A stretch of 64,000 bases of DNA from positions 248,001-312,000 of the forward strand of contig NZ_QWGR01000006.1 in NCBI RefSeq assembly GCF_003576475.1. Reading direction: 5' to 3'. The translations under genes were made by a program, and so were the position numbers. Below are positions 44,439 to 53,488 of the stretch, one piece after another (the stretch's first letter is position 1; each line of letters begins with the position of its first letter). The DNA is from Maribellus luteus (GTDB lineage: Bacteria > Bacteroidota > Bacteroidia > Bacteroidales > Prolixibacteraceae). The notes under the pieces are model-generated. The model was not told the DNA's origin. It did no database searches and saw only the letters and a list, made by a program, of their open reading frames with translations.

Positions 44439-47284
44439 ATCAATCAACAGTGATGTGCAATATTTCAAAAGATCGTTTTAACTATATAATCATGCAAACC
44501 TCAAAAAGGGAAGAGTTTTTATTGAAGGGATATGGCAAGTATGTCTTGTTATTGCCATTGGTTTTCTTTTTATCGCTAAAATTTGTTTCAGCCGGCCTGT
44601 CGGTTGATAATCTTCGCTGCGAGTATCTTGTAAATCCGCTGGGTATTCAGAATACAAATCCGAGATTAAGCTGGATTCTAACATCCGAAGAACGAAACCA
44701 GGTTCAAACGGCCTATCAGATTTTGGTGAGTTCAACGCCTGAAAAACTTGCCAGCAATAATGCAGACCTTTGGGATTCAGGAAAAATTCTTTCCAATCAA
44801 ACCAATCAAATTGTTTACAACGGGAAGCAGCTGCAATCGCGGGACGAATGTTACTGGAAGGTCAGGGTTTGGGATAAAAACGGGGTGGTTTCAGAAAGCA
44901 GAGCAGCAAATTTTTCGGTTGGGCTGCTGAATTATAGCGACTGGAAAGCAAAATGGATTACACACAATATAGAACCTTTTACCGGCGATAAATACGAGGA
45001 ACTTTATTTGCCTCCGGCCAGGTACCTGCGGAAGTCTTTTAAGCTCGGTAAGCAAATAAAAAGTGCCAAAGTTTATGCTTCGGCATTGGGGCTTTACGAG
45101 TTGAGGTTAAACGGGCAAAAAGTAGGCGATGCCTGTTTTACGCCGGGCTGGACCGACTACAACAAGCGTGTGTACTACAACACATACGATGTAACGGAAC
45201 TGCTGAAGGAAGGCGAAAATGCGATTGGCGCTATCCTTGCCGATGGCTGGTATTCGGGTTACCTCGGATACGCGCTGTATGTAAAACTGGATAAAGTGAG
45301 AGCTTTTTATGGCGAGTCGCCTTCATTTATCGGGCAGTTGGAAATTATTTATACCGATGGAACCAGTGAGATTTTGGCTACTGATCAGAGTTGGAAGGCC
45401 AATCTGGGGCCAATTCGCGAAGCCGATATTCTGATGGGAGAAACCTACGATGCCCGGCTCGAAGAAACTGGCTGGGACCAAGCCGGATTTAATGCTGCAA
45501 ATTGGAAAAAAGCAGATTTAGGATTGAAGTTGTCGGGAGCATTGGAGGCATATCCCGGGGTGTTGGTAAAACACATGGAAGAAATTCAGCCAATAGAGAT
45601 GACGGAGCCCGAAAAGGGGACTTACATTTTCAATCTGGGGAAAAATTTCGCGGGCATTGTCCGCATCCGGGTTTCCGGCGAACGGGGAACAAAAATTACA
45701 CTTCGTTACGGCGAGATGCTTCACGATGATGGTTCGCTAATGACTGAAAACCTGCGGAAAGCACGGGCTACCGATACATATATTCTGAAGGGTGAAGGTA
45801 TCGAAACCTGGGAACCCCGATTCACCTATCATGGATTTCAGTATGTGGAAGTTACCGGTTTGTCTGAGAAACCTGATTTGTCCACTATAACCGGGATTGT
45901 TATGAATTCGGACACCAAACCGGCAAGTACCTTCGAGTGCTCTTCTGAAATGAACAATCAATTGTACCAAAATATATTGACCACCCAGTTTGCCAATTTC
46001 TTCGACATTCCGACCGATTGTCCCCAGCGCGACGAACGCCTTGGCTGGACGGGCGATGCACAGTTGTATTCTGTTTCGGCGGCTTACAATGCCGATGTTT
46101 CCGCATTTTTTACCAAATGGATGCAGGATGTTGACGATGGGCAACTCTGGTACGGTGCGTATCCCATTTTTGCCCCTCTTCCGTACATCCGGCCCTACCA
46201 TGTGCCGCATTCACCGGCCTGGTCCGATGCCGGTATTATCATTCCGTACAATATGTACAAAATATATGGCGATACGCTTTTGCTTCGCCGGATGTATCCG
46301 GGGATGAAGCGGTTCATGGACTTTCAGCTTTCTGAAAGTAACGGTTTTCTGAGACCCGGTTCAGGCAATAATTACGGCGATTGGCTGAGTTTGGGCGCAG
46401 AAACCTCGAAAGATTTGATTGCCAGCGCCTATTTTGCGTACGATACAAAAATGATGTCTGAAATAGCGCAATGCCTGAATCAGGAAGAAGATGCAGCGTA
46501 CTATCAGCATCTTTTTCAGAATATAAAAAAGGACTATGCCCGGCAATATATGAATGAAGACGGAAGCTTGAAGGAACATACCCAAACTGCTTATGCTTTG
46601 TCGTTATACATGGGCTTGTATCCGGAGAATCTGAAAGAACAGGGAGCAGCATTCCTTGCCAAAATGATTACGGAGAATGGAAACAGGTTTAGCAGCGGAT
46701 TTATTGGTACCAAGCATGTTATGTTGGTTTTGTCCGACTTTGGGTACAATGATTTGGCCTACTCCCTGTTTACGCAAACGGAATATCCCAGTTGGGGATA
46801 CTCGGTTGTGAACGGGAGTACCTCAATCTGGGAACGCTGGAATAGCTATACCAAAGAAACCGGTTTTCTGGGAGGTAAAACCCGGTCGGCGATGAACTCT
46901 TTTAGTCACTATTCATTTGGCGCTGTTGCCGAGTGGATGTTTTCCAAAGCAGCCGGAATAAACACCGACGGCCCCGGGTTTCGGAAAATTATCATTAAAC
47001 CCAGCATCGGAGAAGGGGTAAAATTCATGAATGCCAGTTACAACAGCATTAACGGGAGAATTGTATCTAACTGTAAAAAAAGGGATGACCGGTTGGAATT
47101 GCATATAGAAATTCCGGCCAACACAACCGCGCAGATTTATATTCCATCGGTGGAAAAGACCAAGATACGTGAAGGAAAAACATTGATCGGCAAGTCGAAC
47201 GATTTTTCGATTATCGGAATAAACGGGACTTATACGGTTTTGCAAGCCGGTTCAGGAGTATATGACTTTATTATTGAAAAGTAG
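44435..47284 (+). CDS. GH78 alpha-L-rhamnosidase (first copy)
   Basis: A 949-residue exported inverting rhamnosidase. N-terminal beta domains contain LRCEYLVNPLGIQNTNPRLSW, YWKVRVWDKNG and LRLNGQKVGD. The (alpha/alpha)6 domain has the signature TDCPQRDERLGWTGD (residues 527-541, with the candidate acid Asp533), AWSDAGIIIPYNMY, NNYGDWLS and STSIWERWNSY. A C-terminal beta domain follows. ATG 44435 overlaps the previous stop (ATGA), but a start at 44492 (MQTSKREEF) would give a more normal signal peptide length and is a real alternative. Confidence 0.94.
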   Translation: MNQSTVMCNISKDRFNYIIMQTSKREEFLLKGYGKYVLLLPLVFFLSLKFVSAGLSVDNLRCEYLVNPLGIQNTNPRLSWILTSEERNQVQTAYQILVSSTPEKLASNNADLWDSGKILSNQTNQIVYNGKQLQSRDECYWKVRVWDKNGVVSESRAANFSVGLLNYSDWKAKWITHNIEPFTGDKYEELYLPPARYLRKSFKLGKQIKSAKVYASALGLYELRLNGQKVGDACFTPGWTDYNKRVYYNTYDVTELLKEGENAIGAILADGWYSGYLGYALYVKLDKVRAFYGESPSFIGQLEIIYTDGTSEILATDQSWKANLGPIREADILMGETYDARLEETGWDQAGFNAANWKKADLGLKLSGALEAYPGVLVKHMEEIQPIEMTEPEKGTYIFNLGKNFAGIVRIRVSGERGTKITLRYGEMLHDDGSLMTENLRKARATDTYILKGEGIETWEPRFTYHGFQYVEVTGLSEKPDLSTITGIVMNSDTKPASTFECSSEMNNQLYQNILTTQFANFFDIPTDCPQRDERLGWTGDAQLYSVSAAYNADVSAFFTKWMQDVDDGQLWYGAYPIFAPLPYIRPYHVPHSPAWSDAGIIIPYNMYKIYGDTLLLRRMYPGMKRFMDFQLSESNGFLRPGSGNNYGDWLSLGAETSKDLIASAYFAYDTKMMSEIAQCLNQEEDAAYYQHLFQNIKKDYARQYMNEDGSLKEHTQTAYALSLYMGLYPENLKEQGAAFLAKMITENGNRFSSGFIGTKHVMLVLSDFGYNDLAYSLFTQTEYPSWGYSVVNGSTSIWERWNSYTKETGFLGGKTRSAMNSFSHYSFGAVAEWMFSKAAGINTDGPGFRKIIIKPSIGEGVKFMNASYNSINGRIVSNCKKRDDRLELHIEIPANTTAQIYIPSVEKTKIREGKTLIGKSNDFSIIGINGTYTVLQAGSGVYDFIIEK

Positions 47285-47299
47285 CCCGACTGTATAAAT

Positions 47300-49489
47300 A
47301 TGAAGAAACGCAAAAAACATATCATTTTATTATTGCTGGGTATAGCGTCGGTTGTTTCAGGATATTCCTATTCCATGAATGATAAAAGTCCCGGGACAGA
47401 GGAACTCCTTCTTTGTGAATTATTTGAAAAACATCAAGAGCTTCAGGATAATTTGCCCTCTGTTGATACTTTTCCGAAAGAAATGTTTTGGGATTTTAGT
47501 GGGTGGAATGATTATGACGGATGGGTTGTTGCTGACCCGATTAAACGGGGAGTTACGGGTGGTACCCTCTGGATTTCTGTTGAAGGGGGAAAGTCCGGGA
47601 AAGACATGGATTCATGGGCTTATCAGGTGTGGGGAAGCAATCCAAAGTATGATATTGTTTCTCCCCAAAAATTAAATGTTACTGCTGAGAAATACAATAT
47701 AATTCAAATGCGCATCCGTAATCTGTCTCCGGAAACCGATGGTTTAATCTTTTGGAGAACCCGCGATGATTCGGAGTCGGATGCCGGGCAGGCGCATTTT
47801 TCGATGAAGCCGGATTACCCGGAATGGCAGGAAGTGACCTGTTACCTTCCGGATTCATGGCATGGAACGATTGACCAGATACGAATCAGGCCCGCACAAA
47901 TGTGGATGAGGGGCGATATCTGGATTGATTGGATAGGAATAGGACATGGAGAACCTGAGGAAAAGTTACCTCGCCCCGGTCTTTGCAGTGAAAAAGTGGT
48001 ACCGGAGATTCGCCTGCCCGGTATTTCACAGGAAGATTTCCGGCAGGCCTTTGTGGTGCTGGATGAATGTTTGGTTACCGACGTTCCGCTGAAAGGCTTC
48101 CATTTTCCTTTTCTGGCGCCGGGAGGAAAATACGGCCAGTCGTGGTGGCAACTCGATGCAAGCCTGAATATTGCGGGGGCAAAATGGGTGAATCAGACGC
48201 TTGTTGAAAACATGATGAGGGGGTTTGCCGGAGTTCAGGCGCAGAATCCTGACGGACGGATTGACCTGTGGGGGGGAAGTCCGATGCGAGGTATGCCGGG
48301 AAATGTGAGCAGCCTTCCCCGATTTTTTGAGGCTGCCTTTGATGTGGCAACCCGAACCCGGGATCAATCGTTGCAACACCTGATTCTGGAGGTTATGAAG
48401 AAATACCTCGCCTATTGGTTTTCTCCCGTTAAAAGGGATTCCGAAAGTGGATTGATTACCGCGGTGTTTGAGGAAAGTTTCAGCGATAAATCGTTTGGCG
48501 ACCGGAATGCCAGGCCGGGAACACTGGCCCCTGTCGATTTGAATGTGGCCGTTGCCGTGGGTTGTTATAATACTTCGAGGTTGGCCCGTTATCTGGGCAA
48601 CACAGAAGGCGCGAAAATGTACTCCCTTTTGTTTGAGCAACTTTCTGCTGCAATTAATACGCATTTATGGAATGAAGAGAAAAAGGGGTACTACAATTAC
48701 GATGTCCGGGAAAATAAACAAAAGGACAGACTTATTTGCACCACGTTTGATCCCATGCGATTGGGCATTGCTCCGGAAGAACGAATCGAAAAAATGATCC
48801 CGACGCTGCTGAATCCCGACATTTTTAACTGGGGAATCCGTCCGCTTACAAGCATTGCCAAAACAGATCCTGACTTTGTGGAGGCTACCGGTAATTACGA
48901 CGGAACAGCGTGGTTTGGCGATGTGTGGACACTGCGCAACCTGTTCATTGTTGCCGGACTGGAAGATGCAGGAAAGCATGATTTGGCTGCAGAATTAAAC
49001 TGGGCGACCATCAAAATGTTTAACAACAACTACAGTGAATACGTTACCCCGGGCATCGGTTCCGGCGAAGGGGTAAAGCGTTACGGCTGGACTGCTTCCC
49101 AATATGTGCAGGGGATTATTGAACACCTTTTTGGAATTCAATACAATCATTTTGAGAGCCGGCTGTCTATTTTTCCTCACATTCCGGAAGAACTGCAGGG
49201 GCAGGTTATTTCCATCCGTCGCCTCAGCATACCGGGCAGTAACGACCTTCGGCTAAACCTGACGGTAGATTGTACAACTTCGGAAAAGATGGAGATGAAA
49301 ATCGAATTTGACGGCGACCTTCCTGATGGTTGTATTTCGGTGATGTTACCAAAATCAACAAATAAAACCTTGACGAAAATGAATGGTCGGGCAGCTAAAT
49401 TGCCTGCATTCCAGCAGAAAAAAGATAAACAGAATTGTAAGGTTCTGGATGTTCCCATTCAACGATCAGTGATGCTGACTTTTGAATAG
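47300..49489 (+). CDS. Exported GH63-like (alpha/alpha)6 glycosidase with N-terminal beta module
   Basis: A 729-residue protein with a signal segment of about 1-24. Residues about 55-225 form a carbohydrate-binding-like beta sandwich (FWDFSGWNDYDGW, DIWIDWIGIGHG). Residues about 250-640 form a helical toroid with GGKYGQSWWQLDASLNIAGAKW, LWGGSPMRGMPG, AVFEESFSDKSFGDRNARPG, PVDLNVAVAVGC, NYDGTAWFGDVWTLRN and GEGVKRYGWTAS. These blocks resemble GH63/GH37/MGH1-type inverting enzymes that cleave alpha-linked glucose or mannose. The family call is tentative; FEES and GDVW may hold the acid and base. Confidence 0.72.
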   Translation: MKKRKKHIILLLLGIASVVSGYSYSMNDKSPGTEELLLCELFEKHQELQDNLPSVDTFPKEMFWDFSGWNDYDGWVVADPIKRGVTGGTLWISVEGGKSGKDMDSWAYQVWGSNPKYDIVSPQKLNVTAEKYNIIQMRIRNLSPETDGLIFWRTRDDSESDAGQAHFSMKPDYPEWQEVTCYLPDSWHGTIDQIRIRPAQMWMRGDIWIDWIGIGHGEPEEKLPRPGLCSEKVVPEIRLPGISQEDFRQAFVVLDECLVTDVPLKGFHFPFLAPGGKYGQSWWQLDASLNIAGAKWVNQTLVENMMRGFAGVQAQNPDGRIDLWGGSPMRGMPGNVSSLPRFFEAAFDVATRTRDQSLQHLILEVMKKYLAYWFSPVKRDSESGLITAVFEESFSDKSFGDRNARPGTLAPVDLNVAVAVGCYNTSRLARYLGNTEGAKMYSLLFEQLSAAINTHLWNEEKKGYYNYDVRENKQKDRLICTTFDPMRLGIAPEERIEKMIPTLLNPDIFNWGIRPLTSIAKTDPDFVEATGNYDGTAWFGDVWTLRNLFIVAGLEDAGKHDLAAELNWATIKMFNNNYSEYVTPGIGSGEGVKRYGWTASQYVQGIIEHLFGIQYNHFESRLSIFPHIPEELQGQVISIRRLSIPGSNDLRLNLTVDCTTSEKMEMKIEFDGDLPDGCISVMLPKSTNKTLTKMNGRAAKLPAFQQKKDKQNCKVLDVPIQRSVMLTFE

Positions 49490-49578
49490 AAGTAGTCAAC
49501 GAGTAATAAATATGAAAATGTAAAATAATGAGACATTGAAAATAGCGACAACCAACGAATAATAATAAACCTACAAAA

Positions 49579-50886
49579 ATGAAAAAAATTAAATGGATCA
49601 TTCTTCTGTTGCTTACTCCCTGCATTTTGTATGCAACTACTTCCGATTACAATGTCCTTGATTTCGGGGCAGTGGGCGACGGCAAGATCGATAATACGGA
49701 AGCGTTTCAAAAAGCACTGAACAAAGCGGCTGAAAAGGGAGGAATCGTTCATGTCCCGTCCGGAAAGTTTCGCTTCAACGGCGTCTTAATAATTCCTCCG
49801 GCGGTTGTTTTACAAGGATCCAACGTGGGGCCGGTAAGTGTTTTTTACGATAAGAATACCGTATTGATGGCCTATGCCGGTCGTGGAAATGAAAACTCCG
49901 CTCCGTTTATTACAATGGAGTCAGCTTCCACGGTCAAAGGCCTTGGCATTGCTTATCCGGAACAGGTTCCCGAGAACATAGCTCCTTATCCTTATTGCAT
50001 TCATATTGCCGGAAACAGGTGCAATGTGATGGAAATCACCATCGCGAATGCCTACAACGGGATCGACTGCGGTTCGGTATATCAGGAAGCACATAATTTG
50101 CGCGACATCAATATGTGTGCACTCCGCAGGGGAATTTATGTTGACCGGACAACGGATGTAGGGCGAATCGAAAATGTTCATATTCACAGTGTAAGCTGGT
50201 GGGATATCAATTACCCGGAAAGGATGGGAAGCCAGATCGAGCTCATCAATAAGTTCACGCAGGAGCATCTTGAAGGCTTTATTATTGGTCGCTGCGACTG
50301 GGAATACATGGTAAACTGTTTTGTGATTTGGGCAAAAGTGGGCTTTCGTTTTATCGAAACCAAGGGTGATCCCCGCGGGAACGATCCGCAGTCCAATATC
50401 CTGATTACGCAAAGTGGTTCCGATGTCGGTCCTTTGGCCGTGCTGGTTGAAAAAACACAATACCACTGTGGAATCGCATTTTCCAATTGCCAGTTTATGG
50501 ATGGAATACTGATTGAAGAAGAGAACCAGGGGCCGGTAAAACTTGTGAATTGCGGCTTTTGGGGATGGGCTGAAACGCTGGGCGGAACGCATATTGTGAA
50601 TAAAGGAAAGGGGACGGTTTACCTGACGGCCTGTAATTTCAATGCCAAAAATTGGGTTGAATGCCACTGGAAACCGGAAATCCCTTTCATCAAAATGACA
50701 AACGGAACGCTTCAAATGATGAATTGCCGTTTTCAGGACAACGGGAACACGCCTGATGCACACATCGTTCTCGGAGAAGATGTTCGTGCTGCTGTCGTCA
50801 TGGGGAATAGTGTTGAAGGAGGAAACCTGCGTGTTGACAACCAGTCGAAAGGGGAAGTGCAGATTTTTGGCAACGTAGGTGAATAG
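49579..50886 (+). CDS. Pectate-lyase-3 / GH28-related beta-helix protein
   Basis: A 435-residue exported protein (signal peptide about 1-20). The N-terminus has YNVLDFGAVGDGKIDNTEAFQKAL and KGGIVHVPSGKFRFNG, the hallmark of the Pectate_lyase_3 domain that caps right-handed parallel beta-helices of phage tailspikes, pectinases and epimerases. The rest is helix coils (NCQFMDG, NCGFWGW, ACNFNAK, NCRFQDN) with regular Asn/Cys ladders. No GH28 catalytic motif NTD/DD/HG was found, so it may be a lyase, or a binding protein. It follows the GH63-like gene after 89 AT-rich bases. Confidence 0.82.
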   Translation: MKKIKWIILLLLTPCILYATTSDYNVLDFGAVGDGKIDNTEAFQKALNKAAEKGGIVHVPSGKFRFNGVLIIPPAVVLQGSNVGPVSVFYDKNTVLMAYAGRGNENSAPFITMESASTVKGLGIAYPEQVPENIAPYPYCIHIAGNRCNVMEITIANAYNGIDCGSVYQEAHNLRDINMCALRRGIYVDRTTDVGRIENVHIHSVSWWDINYPERMGSQIELINKFTQEHLEGFIIGRCDWEYMVNCFVIWAKVGFRFIETKGDPRGNDPQSNILITQSGSDVGPLAVLVEKTQYHCGIAFSNCQFMDGILIEEENQGPVKLVNCGFWGWAETLGGTHIVNKGKGTVYLTACNFNAKNWVECHWKPEIPFIKMTNGTLQMMNCRFQDNGNTPDAHIVLGEDVRAAVVMGNSVEGGNLRVDNQSKGEVQIFGNVGE

Positions 50887-50920
50887 AATCAGAATATAAA
50901 CCAATTAGAAAATACGAACC

Positions 50921-53488
50921 ATGAACAGACTTAAACTTCTAAAAACAAATATGCTACTGCTTATTTTTGTTTGCCTTTTGTTGAGCTCCGCTGCACAAAG
51001 TACAAAGCTGAAACCCGGAGAATGGTTGCGCGACTGGTATCTGGCAGGACCTTTTCCGTTGGTTGAGAGTACGAATGAAAACAAACATCTGCCTGACTTT
51101 GACATTGATTTTCTGAAGAAAGTTGGGGGCGAAGCCAAGGTGCTTGTAAGAGAGGGAGCGCCGGTTAAATTTAAAGGCGCTACCGTTCGGTGGAAAAAGC
51201 ACGAAAGCCCGGAGTCGGTTGTCGATCTCGACCGGGAGATTACGCGCTCTTCGTACGTGACCGCTTATGCTTATACCGAAGTTGAATCTGACGACGAAGG
51301 AATTTACATTTTTTCGTTGGGAACCGACGATGGCGGACGATTATGGGTGAACGGGCAACAGGTGTGGGACTGCACGAAAGCGCGCGCTGTAGCACCCGAC
51401 GATGATTTAATTCCTGTTCGCATCCTCAAAGGGAAAAACACGATTTTGTTGAAAGTCGAAGAACGCACTTCGGCTTGGGCATTCACGGCCCGGTTTCTAC
51501 CCTTCAATTTGTCCGATTTTGTAAACGGGCAGCAACTGTTCGATGTATCTGTTAAAAAAGATGGTAGCGCCTTGTTGAAATCGTCTGTTCAGAAGCCGGT
51601 TCTGGATTTGTTGTTTAAAAATATTGATGCAAAGGTGACCACCGATAAGGGGAAAGAGGAGGTTTGGCAAGGGAACTGGGACTTCGGAAAAGATCTGGTT
51701 TTGCCAATCAGCAAGCGGTACCAGGAGAATAAACTCACGATCTCAGCTACTTTGACAAACGGTAGCCCCTGGCAAAAAGAAATTTCATTTTATTCAGGAA
51801 TGCCTTCTCTCTATACACTTTTTAAAGACAGGGCAACGCCTTATCGCATCATTGTGGCTGCCGATGCTTCGGAAAGTGAACAATGGGCGGCTCAGGAACT
51901 TCAGCATTGGCTGGCCAAGATAAGCAAAGCAACTTTTCCGATAAAGACCGACGATGAGGAAATAACCGGGCATGAGATCATTGTGGGGTACAACAAACGC
52001 TCGCTGGCGCTTCTGGGGGGCAACGTTGAAATACCTGCCGAAACAGATGACAGTTATGTGTATCAGAACATAAACGAAAATATTCTTTTGCTGGGAGGAA
52101 AGCAACGGGGCGCCATGTATGCCGTTTTTTCCTTTCTCGAAAATGAATTGGGGTGCAGATGGTACACATCCAGGGTAAGTGTTATTCCTGAATGGAATGA
52201 TTATACTTTCAAGTATCTGAATCATGCTGAATCGCCTTCGATAAGGGTTAGGAACGATTTTTACCACGAAGCTTTTGAGCCCGTTTGGGCAGCCCGCAAC
52301 AAAGTGAACGGGGCGATGAATTTCAGGGAACAACATGGTGGGGTAGAAGGATATTGGGGGGTACATACGTTTTATCAGTTCATGCCCCCTTCTGAGTTCT
52401 TCGGAGCTCATCCCGAGTATTATAGCCTGATTGATGGAAAGCGGACGCATGAACGCGCACAGCTCTGCTTGACCAATCCCGATGTACTGGATATAATTAC
52501 CGAACGATTGAAAAAGGTGATGCGCGAAAACCCGGGATCCCTGATTTATTCGGTTTCTCAAAACGACTGGTATTCGCCCTGCCAGTGTGAAAAATGCCAG
52601 TCTATTGTAAAAGAAGAAAAAAGTGAATCAGGCTTGATGATCTGGTTTGTTAATCAGGTGGCCGAACGAATTAAAGATGAATTTCCCGGCAAATATGTTG
52701 GTACGCTTGCTTACCAGTATACCCGCAAACCTCCGCAAAATATTAAGCCGCGCGAGAATGTGGTGGTGCGTTTATGCAGTATCGAATGTTGTTTTGCGCA
52801 CGACTTTAAAAGCTGTCCGCAGAACAAGGATTTTCTGGAAGACCTGCAGGGGTGGGCAGCCATCGCGCCTCATATGTACATCTGGGATTATGTGGTGAGT
52901 TTTACCGAATATGTATTGCCTTTCCCAAATTTCAATGTCCTTCAGCCGAACATTAAAACTTTTCAGGAAAACAATGCCATTGGCATCATGGAGCAGGCGG
53001 CATACCAGAGCCGGGGCGGCGAGTTTGCCGAATTGCGCGCTTATCTGATTGCCAAATTGCTTTGGAATTCAGAGATTGATGTAAACACGGTGGTCGACGA
53101 TTTCATGGCGGGGTATTATGGGCGCAGCGGTCAATACATCCGGTCTTATTTCGATTTGTTGCAGAACATCGTTACGCCTGAAACTCATTTTGGTTGTTAC
53201 CTGAGGCACGATGACAACCTGTTTACCAGTGAATTTGCAATAGAAGCTGAAAAACTTCTGGATAAGGCAGAACGGGTTGCCGACAACGATGAAATTCTGA
53301 AACGGGTTGAAATGGCACGCCTGCCCCTGATGTACCTGAAATGCGTAAAAAATCCGGTTGAAGCCAAGATTGACGGGACTTATGACCGCTTTTGCCGGAT
53401 CGTGGAGCGCGAAGGAATTACCCATCTTTCAGAAAGAGGGGATGCTTACGTGAAGCGATTCCATGAAAATGTGAAGAATGCAGAATAA
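50921..53488 (+). CDS. DUF4838 exported protein with N-terminal accessory module
   Basis: An 855-residue exported protein (signal peptide about 1-26). Residues about 35-200 (DWYLAGPF, TDDGGRLWVNGQQVW, AWAFTARF) match the accessory module of the DUF4091 protein at 28126. Residues about 290-420 have the GH20-domain-2-like fold found before glycosidase barrels (ASESEQWAAQELQHWLAKI, YAVFSFLENELGCRWY). The DUF4838 barrel follows, with SVSQNDWYSPCQCEKCQ, a four-Cys cluster that may be structural or metal-binding, and IWDYVVSFTEYVLPFPN. DUF4838 proteins are PUL-linked and relate to GH20/GH67-type barrels; activity is undefined. Confidence 0.85.
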   Translation: MNRLKLLKTNMLLLIFVCLLLSSAAQSTKLKPGEWLRDWYLAGPFPLVESTNENKHLPDFDIDFLKKVGGEAKVLVREGAPVKFKGATVRWKKHESPESVVDLDREITRSSYVTAYAYTEVESDDEGIYIFSLGTDDGGRLWVNGQQVWDCTKARAVAPDDDLIPVRILKGKNTILLKVEERTSAWAFTARFLPFNLSDFVNGQQLFDVSVKKDGSALLKSSVQKPVLDLLFKNIDAKVTTDKGKEEVWQGNWDFGKDLVLPISKRYQENKLTISATLTNGSPWQKEISFYSGMPSLYTLFKDRATPYRIIVAADASESEQWAAQELQHWLAKISKATFPIKTDDEEITGHEIIVGYNKRSLALLGGNVEIPAETDDSYVYQNINENILLLGGKQRGAMYAVFSFLENELGCRWYTSRVSVIPEWNDYTFKYLNHAESPSIRVRNDFYHEAFEPVWAARNKVNGAMNFREQHGGVEGYWGVHTFYQFMPPSEFFGAHPEYYSLIDGKRTHERAQLCLTNPDVLDIITERLKKVMRENPGSLIYSVSQNDWYSPCQCEKCQSIVKEEKSESGLMIWFVNQVAERIKDEFPGKYVGTLAYQYTRKPPQNIKPRENVVVRLCSIECCFAHDFKSCPQNKDFLEDLQGWAAIAPHMYIWDYVVSFTEYVLPFPNFNVLQPNIKTFQENNAIGIMEQAAYQSRGGEFAELRAYLIAKLLWNSEIDVNTVVDDFMAGYYGRSGQYIRSYFDLLQNIVTPETHFGCYLRHDDNLFTSEFAIEAEKLLDKAERVADNDEILKRVEMARLPLMYLKCVKNPVEAKIDGTYDRFCRIVEREGITHLSERGDAYVKRFHENVKNAE

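Noticed and set aside
49921-50904. 327-codon minus-strand frame opposite the beta-helix gene
   Set aside because: The plus frame has a signal peptide and an unmistakable Pectate_lyase_3 start; the antisense frame has none.
51794-52561. 255-codon minus-strand frame inside the DUF4838 gene
   Set aside because: Antisense shadow without family features.
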